A stretch of DNA of 64,000 nt from Falsiroseomonas oleicola (GCF_019029495.1 NZ_JAERQM010000001.1:558001-622000), one strand, 5' to 3'. Shown: positions 17,054-27,391, numbered from the stretch's first letter. The notes: generated by a model not told the origin, from the letters alone. Made by a program: numbers and translations.

Positions 17054-20000
17054 TCAGAAGGCGAGGGACAGCGTGCCCCGCACCCCGTTGCTCTGCGCAT
17101 CCTGCGCGAACTGCCCCCGGTAGGAGAGGTTGAGCGAGAGGCCAGGCGCCATGTCGTAGCTGAGCCCCGCGCCGATGATCGCGGCATCCCGCGCGATCGG
17201 CACGCCACCCACCTGGAAGCCCGCGCCGCCATTGTCGAAGGCGAGCCTCGCCGTGCCGGCAACATCGCCGATCGCGTGCTGCCAGCCGATATTCGCCTGC
17301 GGCCGGAAGGTCCTGCCGCCGAGGGTGACCTCGGCCTCGGAGCGCAGGCCAAGCGTGCTGTAGGCGGTGTCCAGCGAACCGATCCGGCCCGAAAGCGCGG
17401 CATTGGAGCCGGTTTCGGTGAAGCTCTCGCCGCCGGTATTGACATAGGCCAGGCCGAGATAGGGCGTCAGCCGGACCGGGTCGAGGTCGATGCGGAAGCT
17501 GGCCTCGCCGAAGACCTGCGCGGTATTGGCGCCATAGCCGGCACGCGCCGTGCTGTTGGCATTCGGGAAGACGATGTGCCGCTTGGTGTCGACGTCGTGC
17601 CAGGCATAGGAGGCGCCGAGCTGCAGGTTGAGCGCGCCAAACTGGCCGCCGAGATAGGTGCCAAGCTCCATATTGTCGGCGTTGCCGGAGGAGTTGCGGG
17701 TATTGGCGTGGAAGCCGGTGCGGCTGACGCCCAGCACGACGCCCGCCTTCCAGTTCTCATCCAGCCGCTGGTCGATGCCGATGAAGACGCCGCCGACATT
17801 GCTGGTGACGGAGCCGGCATTGCCGTTCCCGCCCAGATGCGACCAGTCGCCGAAGCCCTGGATCCAGGCGGTGGCCCGGCCGTCCAGCGCCGACTGCGTG
17901 CCCGCCAGGGCCAGCCGGTCATCCCGCAACCTGGCGCTCACCGCCTCACGCAGGAAGCGCGACTGCTGCGAAAGCATGCCCGGCATCGCCGCATGCAGCT
18001 CGCCCGAGAGGGCGTCGAGGGCGGCGGGCACGGAACCCGTTGTCAGGTCGAGCACGGATTCATAGACCGAATTGCCGAGGCCGAGCGCCTGGATGGCATC
18101 CGCCGCCGCCGTCTGGTTGCGCGTCGTCGCATAGTCGCGGAAGGCGATATCGTTGCGCGCCAGCGTCAGCACCACGGCATCGGCCTCATAGCCGAGCACG
18201 GGCGTGAGATAGGCGAGATTGCTGGTCGCCGCGTCGAAGGCGCCGCTGACGCCGCCATCCGCCGTCAGGATCTCGTAGCGGGCGAGGTGCCGCATATAGC
18301 CCGACTGTGCGACCACGGCCACGGTGCCGCCATTGATGGTGGCGGTGCCGGTCGCGGCGATGCGGTCATGCGTGCCGTCGCCCCAGACTTCCGCCTCATA
18401 GGTCGAGCCGGCATTGAAGGTGACGTTGCCGGCGACGGAGAGCGTGCCGGGCGAATAGCCGGGCGCGGCCCTGCCGCCGCTGTTGACCATCAGGCCCGCG
18501 ATCGTGCCGCTGCCCGAAATCGTCCCCTCCGCGCCGATGGTATAGGTTGATCCCGAGGTGGAACCATTGGCGAGGACGAAGCTCGTCGCGCCGACGGTGA
18601 CCGGCCCGCTATAGGCATCCGCCTGCTCGAAGAACACGGTGCCGCCGCCGGCGAAGCTGACCGCGCCATTGCCTGTGATGGTGCCGGGGAAGAGGTAGTT
18701 GTCCGAGCGGTTGAAGACGAGATTGGCGTTGTTGTGGATGGTGCCGATCAGGCTGCCGGTGGTGCCGCCATTGCCGATCTGCAGCGTGCCCTCGTTGATA
18801 TAGGTGCCGCCGGTATAGGTGTTGGTGCCGATCAGGATCAGCGTGCCGAGCCCTGCCTTGTTGAGCGTGACGGCGCCACTGATATCACCGCTCAGCGTGG
18901 TGTTGCCGCTCAGGACATTGATCTGGCCCGCGGTATTCACCGGCGCCGTGATATTGGCACCGAGCGTGTAGTTCGTGCCCGTGTGGTTGATGACAAGCCT
19001 GCCATTGCCGGCGCCGAAGACGATACCGTTCGTCCCGGCATGGATGCTGCCCGCAGCGGCCGCCGCGGCCTCACCCTCCAGCGCACCGATGGCGAAGACG
19101 CCGGTAGAGCCGGCATTGGAGGCAATCTGGATCATGTTCGCGGCGGAGACAGAGGCGCCATCGCGGGCCACCAGGGTCCCGTTGCCGTTGAAGCCGACGC
19201 GGAGATTGCCCGCATAGCCGCTGCGCGTGTCGACGGTGAAGCCGGTGCCTTCGCCGGAGAGCAGTACGGCGCCGACCGAATTCGCATCGACGCCGATCGC
19301 GGCGGTGTAGGAGGTGACGATGGCGCCATCGGTGACGCTGAGCTGGCCACGGCCGGATGTGCCGTTGCCAGTGCCGCCGATATACAGGTTGAGATCATTG
19401 GCGAAGGTGGTGCCTGCGCCGCTGACGTTCATGGTGGCGAGGGCCGTGGTATCCGCGCCGATATAGCCGCCATCGACGCGCAGATGGGCGCCGCCCGAGA
19501 CGGAAATGGTACCGCCATCCGCGCTCAGCCAGCCGTCGGAGCTGTTCCAGTCCGCCGCAAGCCCCCGATTGGCCGAACCGATGAAGGCGGAGCTGCCCTG
19601 GCCGGAGACCGTGAAGGTGCCGCCGGCGCCGATATAGAAGCCGTTCTGCGTCTCGAAGCTCGCGCGATCGCTGATCGTGACGCTGCCCGTGGAGTCGGCG
19701 TTGCGGCCGAGCTGCACGGACCCCGACACCCAGCTCGCCCCGTCGCCGGAGACCTGCACGGTGCTGGCATGGTTGGCGGCGGCTTCGATCGAGGCCGAGC
19801 TTGTTGTCAGCACGCCATTCACGGTGAGCTGCGCGTCCTGCGCCCCGGTCATCGTCAGCGCATTGGCATTCGTGGTGCCGGTGATGCCAAGCCCGCCGCC
19901 GGTGATGGTGATGTCGCCGGCGAAGCCGCTGTTGTCACCGCTGAGGACGGTATTGCCCTGAATCTGGCGGATCTGGCCACCGCCGCTGATATTGGGAGCC

Positions 20001-22423
20001 AGTTCGAAACCGGCGCTGTCGGTGTGGTTGAAGACAAGCCTGCCGTTGCCGGCACCGAGGAAGATGTCGTTCGTCACGATGCTGCCGGGTGCGACCGCCA
20101 AGTCGCCTTCCGCCGCGCCGATGTTCAGCGTGCCGGTCGAGCCACTGAGGTAGGCGACGTTGATCCGATCCGCCGTCACATTCGCGCCCTCGGAGACGGT
20201 CAGCGTGCCGGTGCCGTAGGTGCCAACATACAGGCGATGCTCGGTGGCGATCGAGGAGTCCTGGCCCGAGACCGCGACGGTGCCGGTCGATCCCGCTTCA
20301 GTGCCGATGTAGAGACGATAGGCCGTGACCGCGCCACCATCGGCGACGGTCAGCGTGCCGGTGCCCAGACGGCCGACATTCATGAACCCGGCATAGTCCG
20401 TGCTGTCGTTATAGGCTTCCCAGCTGGAGCCGGCGCCGGTGACGGTCAGCGTGCCCTCGGAACCCGCCAGGTCACCCAGGGTGCCGATCACCGACCGCAG
20501 CTGCCCACCATTGCTGATGGTGACATTCGCGTTCGTGCCGCTTTCGTAGCCGGCGATGAAGGCGCCGGTCATCCGCCAGGCGGAATTGGTGCCGTCGATC
20601 GCCAGCGTTCCCTGCGAGCCGGACACCGTGCCCACATAGCCACTGGCACTGGTGACAACACCGCCATCGGTGATGTTGAGCGTGCCGTTGCCCTCGTTTC
20701 CGACATAGAGGTTGCCGGTATTGGTCCATTGGCTTCCAGCGCCGGTCACGGTCGCCGTCGCGTCATCACCGGTCATCCAGCCGATGACGCTGTGCTGGCT
20801 GCCCACGGAGCCGCCATTGGCGATGGTGAAGCCGCCATCGCGGAGATAGGTGTTGCCGGTATAGGCGCTGGCGCCCGTCATGGTCAGCGTGCCGGCGCCA
20901 TTCACGTAGAGGTTGCCGGTGCCGCCGATGCTGCCGGCGAAAGTGCCGTTGCTGGCCTGGTCGAAGACGAGCGAGGCATTGTTCGTGATGGTCGAGCCCC
21001 GCAGCGTTGTCGTGTCGCCGACCAGGGTGCCTTCCGAAATCACCCAGTTCTGGTCCGCGAGGCCGGCACCGCTGCCATAGGTCAGCTGCCAGGTGCCGCT
21101 GCCAGTCTTGGTGAAGTTGCTGAAGCCCTGATACTGGCCGCCATCAGGGGTCCCGCTGCCCGTGTGGACGCCGCCCGAGAGCACGAGGCCGCGCTGGGTG
21201 GGTGTGCGGCCAATCTCGCTCACGTCGAAGCTGGCGCTGCCGGTGCCGCCAAGCGTCAGGGTGTTGACGCCGATCGTCTCGACACCGCCGCTGACACTGC
21301 CATTGGTCACGAGGCCGGTGATGGTCGAGCCGGGCATGATGACGAGCGTGTTGTCGCCGGTGCCGAAGGCGATGGCGGTGCCGCCAGGCGTCGTCGTCTC
21401 GATCGTTCCGGAGTTCGTCACCGTCGCGTTCGTGTTGCCGGTCTCGATCGCATGGCCGGTCGCGGTGATGGTGCCGGCGTTGTCGATGCTGACCGTGCCG
21501 CTGTCCGTCGCCGCCACCACGCCACGCTGGCCCTGGATGCGACCCGTGCTGGTATTCGTGATGGAGATATTACCTGAGCCAGCCGCACCCTGGACACCGA
21601 TATGGGCATCCGCCGTGACATTGCCCGAGTTGACAATCTCAACAGTGCCGTTCGGAGTCCAGGCAATGAGACCCTGCAGCGTGGTCGATGTCACGTCGCC
21701 GGAATTGTCGATCGATGCCAGGCCGTTATACCCGATGACACGGATGCCCGCAGCATGGGCCTGGATGGTCCCGCTGTTGCTCACGCTGACAACGACAGGA
21801 TCGGTGCTGTTGTAGCCGCCATCGGCATAGATGCCGCGGCCACCGTTGGAGGTGATCGTGGCGCTATTGGTGATGCGGACCCCACCGTCATTGGTCGTCG
21901 CCGTGATGGCGGGGCTGTCGCTGCCGGACGCCGTGATCACGCCGCTCGCGGTCAGCACGATGTTGCCGCCGATCTCGTTGCGGACCCAGACCCCGCCGGG
22001 GTTGTCACCCGAGACCAGCGTCACCTGGTCGAGCGTGATGTCGATGTCGGTATCCGCGAAGCCCGAATAGACCGTCACGGCGCTGTAGTCGGGTGAGTTG
22101 ATCGAGGTGTTGCTGATCGTCAGCGTGATATCGAGCGGGCTGTTCTGGGTCGGCCGGGTGCTGACGTTGAGGAAGCCGCTGGTGATGACATGGTCCGTGA
22201 CCTCGATGACCGGGCTGCCGCCGAGCAGACGCAGGTCGGCACCCGTGGTGTCGCAGGTAAGGAAGCCACCGGTGTAGAGATCACCGCCCGTGACGTTGCA
22301 GGCCGCCATCGCAACGGACGGCAAAAACATCAGCCCGGCAGCAGTCGCGGCCGTGACCGTCGCGGCCGCGTAGTTTCCCGATCCATGCGATATTGGTGGC
22401 CGATTTTTAATATTAATAATCAC
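17054..22423 (-). CDS. Large autotransporter (type Va) with T5SS-type passenger repeats
   Basis: A self-exporting surface protein of 1789 residues. GTG 22423 is the preferred start: AAGGGGAAG lies 8 nt upstream and the product then opens with a normal signal peptide (basic NIKNRPP, hydrophobic core, cut after SVAMA near residue 41). The passenger (about 42-1510) is a Gly/Thr/Asn/Ser-rich beta helix. It contains runs of the autotransporter/PEP-CTERM-associated repeat (pattern like LYVGNEGNGTLNITDGG) and strand repeats such as KTGSGTWQLTYG. Two early cysteines, in ACNVTGG and FLTCDTTG, could form a disulfide. The last 270 or so residues are the 12-strand beta domain, starting near TAWIQGFGDWSHLGG and ending in Phe. 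An in-frame ATG at 22537 would add an unlikely pre-signal tail. Adhesion or biofilm functions are usual for the family, but no binding domain is recognisable. Confidence 0.88.
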   Translation of the reverse strand: MIINIKNRPPISHGSGNYAAATVTAATAAGLMFLPSVAMAACNVTGGDLYTGGFLTCDTTGADLRLLGGSPVIEVTDHVITSGFLNVSTRPTQNSPLDITLTISNTSINSPDYSAVTVYSGFADTDIDITLDQVTLVSGDNPGGVWVRNEIGGNIVLTASGVITASGSDSPAITATTNDGGVRITNSATITSNGGRGIYADGGYNSTDPVVVSVSNSGTIQAHAAGIRVIGYNGLASIDNSGDVTSTTLQGLIAWTPNGTVEIVNSGNVTADAHIGVQGAAGSGNISITNTSTGRIQGQRGVVAATDSGTVSIDNAGTITATGHAIETGNTNATVTNSGTIETTTPGGTAIAFGTGDNTLVIMPGSTITGLVTNGSVSGGVETIGVNTLTLGGTGSASFDVSEIGRTPTQRGLVLSGGVHTGSGTPDGGQYQGFSNFTKTGSGTWQLTYGSGAGLADQNWVISEGTLVGDTTTLRGSTITNNASLVFDQASNGTFAGSIGGTGNLYVNGAGTLTMTGASAYTGNTYLRDGGFTIANGGSVGSQHSVIGWMTGDDATATVTGAGSQWTNTGNLYVGNEGNGTLNITDGGVVTSASGYVGTVSGSQGTLAIDGTNSAWRMTGAFIAGYESGTNANVTISNGGQLRSVIGTLGDLAGSEGTLTVTGAGSSWEAYNDSTDYAGFMNVGRLGTGTLTVADGGAVTAYRLYIGTEAGSTGTVAVSGQDSSIATEHRLYVGTYGTGTLTVSEGANVTADRINVAYLSGSTGTLNIGAAEGDLAVAPGSIVTNDIFLGAGNGRLVFNHTDSAGFELAPNISGGGQIRQIQGNTVLSGDNSGFAGDITITGGGLGITGTTNANALTMTGAQDAQLTVNGVLTTSSASIEAAANHASTVQVSGDGASWVSGSVQLGRNADSTGSVTISDRASFETQNGFYIGAGGTFTVSGQGSSAFIGSANRGLAADWNSSDGWLSADGGTISVSGGAHLRVDGGYIGADTTALATMNVSGAGTTFANDLNLYIGGTGNGTSGRGQLSVTDGAIVTSYTAAIGVDANSVGAVLLSGEGTGFTVDTRSGYAGNLRVGFNGNGTLVARDGASVSAANMIQIASNAGSTGVFAIGALEGEAAAAAAGSIHAGTNGIVFGAGNGRLVINHTGTNYTLGANITAPVNTAGQINVLSGNTTLSGDISGAVTLNKAGLGTLILIGTNTYTGGTYINEGTLQIGNGGTTGSLIGTIHNNANLVFNRSDNYLFPGTITGNGAVSFAGGGTVFFEQADAYSGPVTVGATSFVLANGSTSGSTYTIGAEGTISGSGTIAGLMVNSGGRAAPGYSPGTLSVAGNVTFNAGSTYEAEVWGDGTHDRIAATGTATINGGTVAVVAQSGYMRHLARYEILTADGGVSGAFDAATSNLAYLTPVLGYEADAVVLTLARNDIAFRDYATTRNQTAAADAIQALGLGNSVYESVLDLTTGSVPAALDALSGELHAAMPGMLSQQSRFLREAVSARLRDDRLALAGTQSALDGRATAWIQGFGDWSHLGGNGNAGSVTSNVGGVFIGIDQRLDENWKAGVVLGVSRTGFHANTRNSSGNADNMELGTYLGGQFGALNLQLGASYAWHDVDTKRHIVFPNANSTARAGYGANTAQVFGEASFRIDLDPVRLTPYLGLAYVNTGGESFTETGSNAALSGRIGSLDTAYSTLGLRSEAEVTLGGRTFRPQANIGWQHAIGDVAGTARLAFDNGGAGFQVGGVPIARDAAIIGAGLSYDMAPGLSLNLSYRGQFAQDAQSNGVRGTLSLAF

Positions 22424-22867
22424 GACAATAACTTCCCCTTGTCGAACGCTTGGCAAATCCGCAAGCGCTGTCGTTGCAGACTGCGATGCAGATGATTTAT
22501 GCAAACTTAACAGCCCGACTGTAAAGGGGGCCTCCATTGGATGAATGCCCGTTGCGGCGGTCCCGATCGAACCGGGCATACGGCTGGTTGCCGGGGCAAC
22601 GAACTCCCGCGGCGCGCTTGCGCAAGCCGGGGTGAGGTGGATGGTGGTGTGCTTGAACCGGGGCACGCTCTCGTCGAGCGCCCCCAGGCGCTGTCGGCAG
22701 CGCAAACGCCGCGCCGCTTTACGCGCGGAGGCCGCCCGACGTCGGGTTCAGGGTGGCCGGAGCGTCCGGTTTGGAGCCGTCTTCGCACAGGTCCGATCAG
22801 CCCGCGCAGGCGACCCGGACGCCAATCCGTGGCAGCCTGCGAACTGCTGATCTTTAGGGGGGGGTGT
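22424..22867. other. Upstream region of the autotransporter
   Basis: 444 bp between the autotransporter start and the tRNA-Met 3' end. The 120 bp next to the gene are clearly more AT-rich than the surroundings and hold a candidate promoter (22496-22525) and ribosome-binding site. The rest shows several short palindromes, for example GCGCGCTTGCGC near 22613, but no gene. Confidence 0.55.
22496..22525 (-). promoter_or_regulatory. Candidate promoter of the autotransporter gene
   Basis: On the minus strand TTTACA (22525-22520) and CATAAA (22501-22496) are separated by 18 bp. This is a fair match to a sigma-70 promoter inside an AT-rich island of a GC-rich genome. It would give a leader of about 65 nt before GTG 22423. 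Confidence 0.4.
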
Positions 22868-22944
22868 TGGTAGCGGCGAGCGGACTTGAACCGCTGACCC
22901 CGGCATTATGAGTGCCGTGCTCTAACCAGCTGAGCTACGCCGCC
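22868..22944 (-). tRNA. tRNA-Met (CAT), elongator type, CCA encoded
   Basis: 77 nt fold into a complete cloverleaf. The acceptor GGCGGCG pairs with CGCCGCT (one G-U), the D stem is GCTC/GAGC, and the anticodon stem CGGCA/TGCCG carries loop CTCATAA. The T arm AGCGG/CCGCT has loop TTCAAGT. A73 is followed by an encoded CCA. The anticodon is CAT. The first base pair and the loop resemble elongator tRNA-Met of alphaproteobacteria rather than initiator or tRNA-Ile2, but lysidine-modified Ile2 cannot be fully excluded by eye. Confidence 0.93.
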
Positions 22945-22968
22945 CCGTAGCCTGAGGCGGGGCCGCGA

Positions 22969-24066
22969 TTACGCCGCCGCCTCGCCGCTGTCAATCTTCG
23001 CCGCGCGAAGGAAGCCGCCACCGAGCACGCGATCGCCGTCATAGACCACGCAGGCCTGGCCGGCGGCGACGATATTCGGCTCGGCGAGGGCCAGGTGCAG
23101 CAGGCCGGCATCGGCATCCCAGGCGACCGTGGCCGCGCGCGGCGCCTCTCGCCCGCGCAGCTTCACCTGCACCGGGCGCGGCGTGGCGGGCGGGTCGATC
23201 AGCCAGTTCACCTCGCCAGCCACGGCCGCCTGCTGCGCCAGGGCGGCGCGCGGGGCCACCACGATGCGGCGGCGGCCGGGCTCGATGGCGGAGACGAACA
23301 GCCGCTCCCCGGCGCCACCGCCCAGGCCGAGGCCCCGCCCCTGTCCCACCGTGTAGCGGCCGATGCCCTGGTGCTGGCCGAGCACGCGGCCCTCGGTATC
23401 GACGATCTCACCCGGCTCGGCGGTTTCCGGGCGCAGCTTCGCCACAAGCCGGTCGTAGCTGCCTTCCGGCACGAAGCAGATGTCCTGGCTGTCCGGCTTG
23501 GCGGCCACCGCCAGGCCCAGGCGCTCCGCCACCGCGCGCACCGCCGCCTTGTCCGGCATGTCGCCCAGCGGGAAGCGGCAGAAATCGAGCTGGTCGCGGG
23601 TGGTGGCGAACAGGAAGTAGGACTGGTCGCGCACCGGGTCGGCGGCGCGGTGCAGCTCCGCGCCCTCGGCGCCTTCCACGCGGCGGGCGTAGTGGCCGGT
23701 GGCCAGTGCCTCGCAGCCCAGGTCGCGGGCCAGCTCCACCAGATCCTGGAACTTCACCGTCTGGTTGCAGCGGATGCAGGGGATGGGGGTTTCGCCACGG
23801 GCGTAGGTCGCCGCGAAATCGTCGATGACGGCGGCCCGGAAGCGGCTTTCGCGGTCGAGCACGTAATGCGGGATGCCCAGCGTCTCCGCCACGCGGCGCG
23901 CGTCGTGGATGTCCTGCCCGGCGCAGCAGGCGCCCTTCTTCTGGATGGCGGCGCCGTGGTCGTAGAGCTGGAGGGTGGCGCCCACCACCTCATGCCCCTG
24001 CTCCACCAGCAGCGCCGCGACGACGCTGCTGTCCACGCCGCCGGACATTGCGACCAGAATTCTCAT
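22969..24066 (-). CDS. mnmA: tRNA-specific 2-thiouridylase
   Basis: MnmA installs sulfur at position 2 of U34 in tRNA-Lys, -Glu and -Gln, using sulfur from cysteine desulfurase. The 365 residues show the PP-loop SGGVDSSVV near the start, the first catalytic cysteine in [10 protein letters not shown] and the second in [10 protein letters not shown]. The C-terminal beta-barrel includes [17 protein letters not shown] 24066 overlaps the tenA stop by 4 bp. It is the last gene of the iscR operon, which puts sulfur donor and acceptor enzymes under common control. Confidence 0.95.
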   Translation of the reverse strand: MRILVAMSGGVDSSVVAALLVEQGHEVVGATLQLYDHGAAIQKKGACCAGQDIHDARRVAETLGIPHYVLDRESRFRAAVIDDFAATYARGETPIPCIRCNQTVKFQDLVELARDLGCEALATGHYARRVEGAEGAELHRAADPVRDQSYFLFATTRDQLDFCRFPLGDMPDKAAVRAVAERLGLAVAAKPDSQDICFVPEGSYDRLVAKLRPETAEPGEIVDTEGRVLGQHQGIGRYTVGQGRGLGLGGGAGERLFVSAIEPGRRRIVVAPRAALAQQAAVAGEVNWLIDPPATPRPVQVKLRGREAPRAATVAWDADAGLLHLALAEPNIVAAGQACVVYDGDRVLGGGFLRAAKIDSGEAAA

Positions 24067-24758
24067 CCCGCCGCGTCCAGCCCCTGCTGCCAGAAGCGCT
24101 GCTCCAGCCGCGCCGCCTCGCCGAAGGTGGCGGCCAGCATGGGGAAGCGGGCCTCGCCGCCATGGGTCACGCCCAGCGCGTCGATGCGGGCTGCGGCAGC
24201 GCGGGCCAGGGCCTGGTAGCCGTCCGACGAATAGGATTCGATCCAGCTCTGGTAGGGGTTGCCCTGCACCTTCCGCGCCGGGTCGGCCAGGATGCGCAGC
24301 GCAACCTCCGCATAGCCCACCGTGCAGGGGGCCAGCGCCACTTCCAGGTCCAGGATGTCGCCGGCCAGGCCGCGATCGATGACGTAGCGCGTATAGCTGA
24401 CGGTCTCCGCCGATTCCGGCGTGGCGCGGACCGTGGCTTCCGGGATGCCCCATTCGGCGCAATAGGTCAGGTGCATCGTCGTCTCGGCGAGGATCGCCTG
24501 GATGGACGCCGTCTTCTCCCGCATCGCCTCCAGGCTCTCGGCCTTGAACACGGCGAGCGCCTTGGCGCGGGCGAACTGGATCAGGAACAGATAGTCCTGG
24601 ATCAGGAAGTCCTGGAAGGCGGCCAGCGGCAGGCTGCCGTCGGACAGGCGGCGGCAGAAGTCATGCCAGGTATAGGCCTGCCAATCCGCCGCGCAGCCGG
24701 CCCGCAGCCGGCGGAACAGCCCACCCTCGGCGCCAAAATCCTCCCAGGGCTGCATCAT
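24063..24758 (-). CDS. tenA: TenA-family thiaminase II / aminopyrimidine aminohydrolase-like protein
   Basis: 231-residue all-helical protein of the TenA family, which recovers the pyrimidine of degraded thiamine. The catalytic cysteine region is visible as [12 protein letters not shown], and the C-terminal glutamate-containing helix is present in [11 protein letters not shown]. The conserved aromatic residues of [16 protein letters not shown] are also there. The start ATG 24758 overlaps the ferredoxin stop (TGATG); ATG 24755 is equally possible. Its place between fdx and mnmA is unusual and may tie vitamin salvage to iron-sulfur status. Confidence 0.85.
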   Translation of the reverse strand: MMQPWEDFGAEGGLFRRLRAGCAADWQAYTWHDFCRRLSDGSLPLAAFQDFLIQDYLFLIQFARAKALAVFKAESLEAMREKTASIQAILAETTMHLTYCAEWGIPEATVRATPESAETVSYTRYVIDRGLAGDILDLEVALAPCTVGYAEVALRILADPARKVQGNPYQSWIESYSSDGYQALARAAAARIDALGVTHGGEARFPMLAATFGEAARLEQRFWQQGLDAAG

Positions 24759-25087
24759 CAGCCGCCGGCGTTGCGCGTGCCGGCCGGCAGCTTCACCACC
24801 AGCCCGTCCAGCGCGTCCGTCATGATGATCTGGCAGCCGAGGCGCGACGTCTCCTGCAGGTCGAAGGCGAGGTCGAGCATATCCTCCTCATCCTCCGTCG
24901 CATCGGCCAGCTTGCCGTACCAGCCGGCATCCACCACCACATGGCAGGTGGAGCAGGCGAGCGAACCCTCACACGCACCCTCGATATCGACGCCGTGCTT
25001 ATGCGCGATCTCGAGCACCGAAAGGCCCAGCGGCGCATCGACTTCCTTGTGCGTCCCGTTCCGCTCGATGAAGGTCATCTTCGGCAT
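24758..25087 (-). CDS. fdx: [2Fe-2S] ferredoxin of the ISC type
   Basis: A 109-residue adrenodoxin-like ferredoxin. The four cluster cysteines are the first three in [16 protein letters not shown] and the last in RLGCQIIM. Preceding acidic loops ([13 protein letters not shown]) resemble those that dock to ISC partners. It supplies electrons for cluster assembly. It sits 8 bp downstream of iscS and overlaps tenA by one base. Confidence 0.93.
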   Translation of the reverse strand: MPKMTFIERNGTHKEVDAPLGLSVLEIAHKHGVDIEGACEGSLACSTCHVVVDAGWYGKLADATEDEEDMLDLAFDLQETSRLGCQIIMTDALDGLVVKLPAGTRNAGG

Positions 25088-25095
25088 GTCAGCCT

Positions 25096-26289
25096 CTACT
25101 CCGCCGCGCTGTTGTCTGAGGACTCCATGGCCCGGCGCCAGGCGGCGGCCAGGGCCGCGGCCGCTCGATCCACATCCATGGGCGACGTAAAGCGACCCAT
25201 GCCGATGCGCAAGGTTGCACGTGCCTGGGCGGGCGGCAGGCCCAGCGCCTGCAACACATAGGAGGGCTCGACCTCGGCCGAGGAACAGGCCGAGCCGGTG
25301 GAGACGCAGATCTCCGGCGCCGCCGCCATGATGTCCTGGGCGGAGACGCCGCCGGGGAAGGAGAGCGACAGGTTGCCGGCCACCCGCGCCTCCGTGCTGC
25401 CATTGACGACAAGGCCCGGCACCGCCTGCGCCAGCGCGGCCTGGAAACGGGCGCGCTGCCCGGCGATGCGGCCGGCATCCAGCGGGCCTTCCAGCGCCGC
25501 GATCCGGCAGGCCTCGCCGAAGCCGACGATCAGCGGCGCCGGCAGCGTGCCGGAGCGGAGCCCCCGCTCCTGCCCGCCGCCCGAAAACAGCGGCGCCAGC
25601 CGCACCCGAGGCCGCCGGCGGACATAGAGCGCGCCGATACCCTTCGGCCCGTAGAGCTTATGCGCCGACAGCGAGAGCAGATCGGCCTGGATCTCCGCCA
25701 CATCCAGCGGAATCCGCCCCGCCGCCTGCGCCGCATCCGTATGGAACAGCGCGCCATGCGCCTTCGCCAGCGCGCCAATGCCGGAAAGGTCCTGCACCAC
25801 GCCGATCTCATTGTTCACCGCCATGACCGAGACCAGCAGCGTCGGCGCCTCGCCCAGGGCCGCCTCCAACGCGGACAGATCGAGCAGCCCATCCGGCCGC
25901 ACCGGCAGGATCAGCGGGCCGAAACCCTCGGCGGCCAGGTCCTTGACGCTTTCCAGGACGCATTTGTGCTCGGTCGCCAGGGTGATGACCCGGCGGCGCT
26001 CGCTGCCCTGGCTGGCGGCGAAGCGCGCGGCGCCCTTGATGGCGAGGTTGTTGGATTCGGTGGCGCCGGAGGTGAACAGGATTTCGTTCGGCTCCGCCCC
26101 GATCAGCTCGGCCACATGGCCGCGCGCCTCGGCCACCGCCGCCTCCGCCTCCCGCCCCATCACATGCTCGACCGAGCCGGGATTGGCGAAATTCGCCTCC
26201 CACCAGGGCCGCATCGCCGCCAGCACGCGCGGGTCGGCCGGGGTGGTGGCGTGGTTGTCGAGGTAGATGGGCTGGTTCGCGCGGGTCAT
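25096..26289 (-). CDS. iscS: Cysteine desulfurase, IscS type
   Basis: PLP enzyme of 397 residues that removes sulfur from cysteine for iron-sulfur clusters and tRNA thiolation. The start [17 protein letters not shown] and the PLP lysine in [20 protein letters not shown] are characteristic. The mobile catalytic loop has the persulfide cysteine in [17 protein letters not shown], which matches group I (IscS) enzymes. The gene lies 6 bp downstream of a second desulfurase gene. Confidence 0.93.
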   Translation of the reverse strand: MTRANQPIYLDNHATTPADPRVLAAMRPWWEANFANPGSVEHVMGREAEAAVAEARGHVAELIGAEPNEILFTSGATESNNLAIKGAARFAASQGSERRRVITLATEHKCVLESVKDLAAEGFGPLILPVRPDGLLDLSALEAALGEAPTLLVSVMAVNNEIGVVQDLSGIGALAKAHGALFHTDAAQAAGRIPLDVAEIQADLLSLSAHKLYGPKGIGALYVRRRPRVRLAPLFSGGGQERGLRSGTLPAPLIVGFGEACRIAALEGPLDAGRIAGQRARFQAALAQAVPGLVVNGSTEARVAGNLSLSFPGGVSAQDIMAAAPEICVSTGSACSSAEVEPSYVLQALGLPPAQARATLRIGMGRFTSPMDVDRAAAALAAAWRRAMESSDNSAAE

Positions 26290-26295
26290 GGCCGA

Positions 26296-27387
26296 TTATC
26301 TGGCCCCGACCAGGGCGCGGCGGGAGAGGCGATCGCGCATGGCCGACCAAGCCTGGATGAAAAGCTCCGCCGCATCTTCCGGCGCGTTCCAGGGCAGGGA
26401 GACGCGGATGCCGCCCTCCACCTCCCCCATCGCCGCCAGCACATGGCTGCGCCCGACCTTGCCGGAGGAGCAGGCGGCGCCCGCCGAGACCTGCATGCCG
26501 GCGAGATCCAGCGCGATGACCTGCGTCTCCGCCGCCGCGCCGGGAAGGATCAGGCAGGTGGTATTGGGCAGGCGCGGCGCGCCCTGCCCCGCCACCCGGG
26601 CACCCATGGCAAGGCAGGCGGCCTCGATCGCATCGCGCAGCGCGGCCAGCCGCGCGGCGGCGTCAGGCTCCGCCGCCTGCGCCGCCGCGCCGAGGCCGGC
26701 GATGGCAGGCAGCGCCTCCGTCCCGCCGCGCCGGCCGCGTTCCTGGCCGCCGCCCGCGATCAGCGGGGCGAGGGCCAGCCCCGGCCGCAGCAGCAGCGCC
26801 CCCGCGCCCTTGGGCCCGCCCAGCTTGTGGCCCGAAATGGCCAGGCTATCCGCACCCAGCCCGGCGAGCGACAGCGGCAGCCGCCCCGCCGCCTGCACCG
26901 CATCCACATGCAGCAGCGCGCCATGCGCCCGCGCCAGCGCCGCGACCTGCGCCATCGGGTGCAGCACGCCGGTCTCGTTATTGGCCGCCATCACGCAGAG
27001 CAGCGCCGGCGGGCCATCCAGCGCCGCCGCCAGCGCATCGAGGTCCAGCGTTCCATACGCCCGCACCGGCAGCAGGGTGGCGCCGGGCGCGGCGGCGAGC
27101 ACCGCCGGATGTTCCGTGGCACCGACCAGCACCCGGCGCCCGGCGGACAGGCCGTGGATGGCCAGCGCATTGGCCTCCGTCCCGCCTGCCGTGAAGACCA
27201 CATCCCCCGGCGCCGCGCCGAACCGCGCTGCCACCTGGTCCCGTGCCACCTCCAGCACCCGCCTTGCCGCGCGGCCGGCGGCATGGACGGAGGAGGGATT
27301 GCCCGGCAGGTCCAGCGCCGCCAGCACCGCCGCCCGCGCCTCCGGCCGCAATGGCTCCGTGGCATTGGCGTCCAGGTAGAGCGCCAC
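26296..27387 (-). CDS. Second cysteine desulfurase (NifS/IscS family paralogue)
   Basis: A 363-residue paralogue of iscS, about one third identical by eye. It starts YLDANATEPLRPEA, has the PLP lysine in AISGHKLGGPKGAGALLLRP and the catalytic cysteine in SAGAACSSGKVGRSHVL. GTG 27387 is preferred: it lies 4 bp after the iscR stop with GAGG about 10 nt upstream and gives a family-typical amino end; ATG 27408 would overlap iscR by 17 bp. Tandem desulfurase genes after iscR occur in some alphaproteobacteria. Which of the two feeds MnmA cannot be told from sequence. Confidence 0.88.
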   Translation of the reverse strand: MALYLDANATEPLRPEARAAVLAALDLPGNPSSVHAAGRAARRVLEVARDQVAARFGAAPGDVVFTAGGTEANALAIHGLSAGRRVLVGATEHPAVLAAAPGATLLPVRAYGTLDLDALAAALDGPPALLCVMAANNETGVLHPMAQVAALARAHGALLHVDAVQAAGRLPLSLAGLGADSLAISGHKLGGPKGAGALLLRPGLALAPLIAGGGQERGRRGGTEALPAIAGLGAAAQAAEPDAAARLAALRDAIEAACLAMGARVAGQGAPRLPNTTCLILPGAAAETQVIALDLAGMQVSAGAACSSGKVGRSHVLAAMGEVEGGIRVSLPWNAPEDAAELFIQAWSAMRDRLSRRALVGAR

Positions 27388-27391
27388 GCGG

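Noticed and set aside
18734-21577. Plus-strand open frame of 947 codons opposite the autotransporter
   Set aside because: Its apparent repeats mirror those of the autotransporter passenger; no start site or domain supports it.
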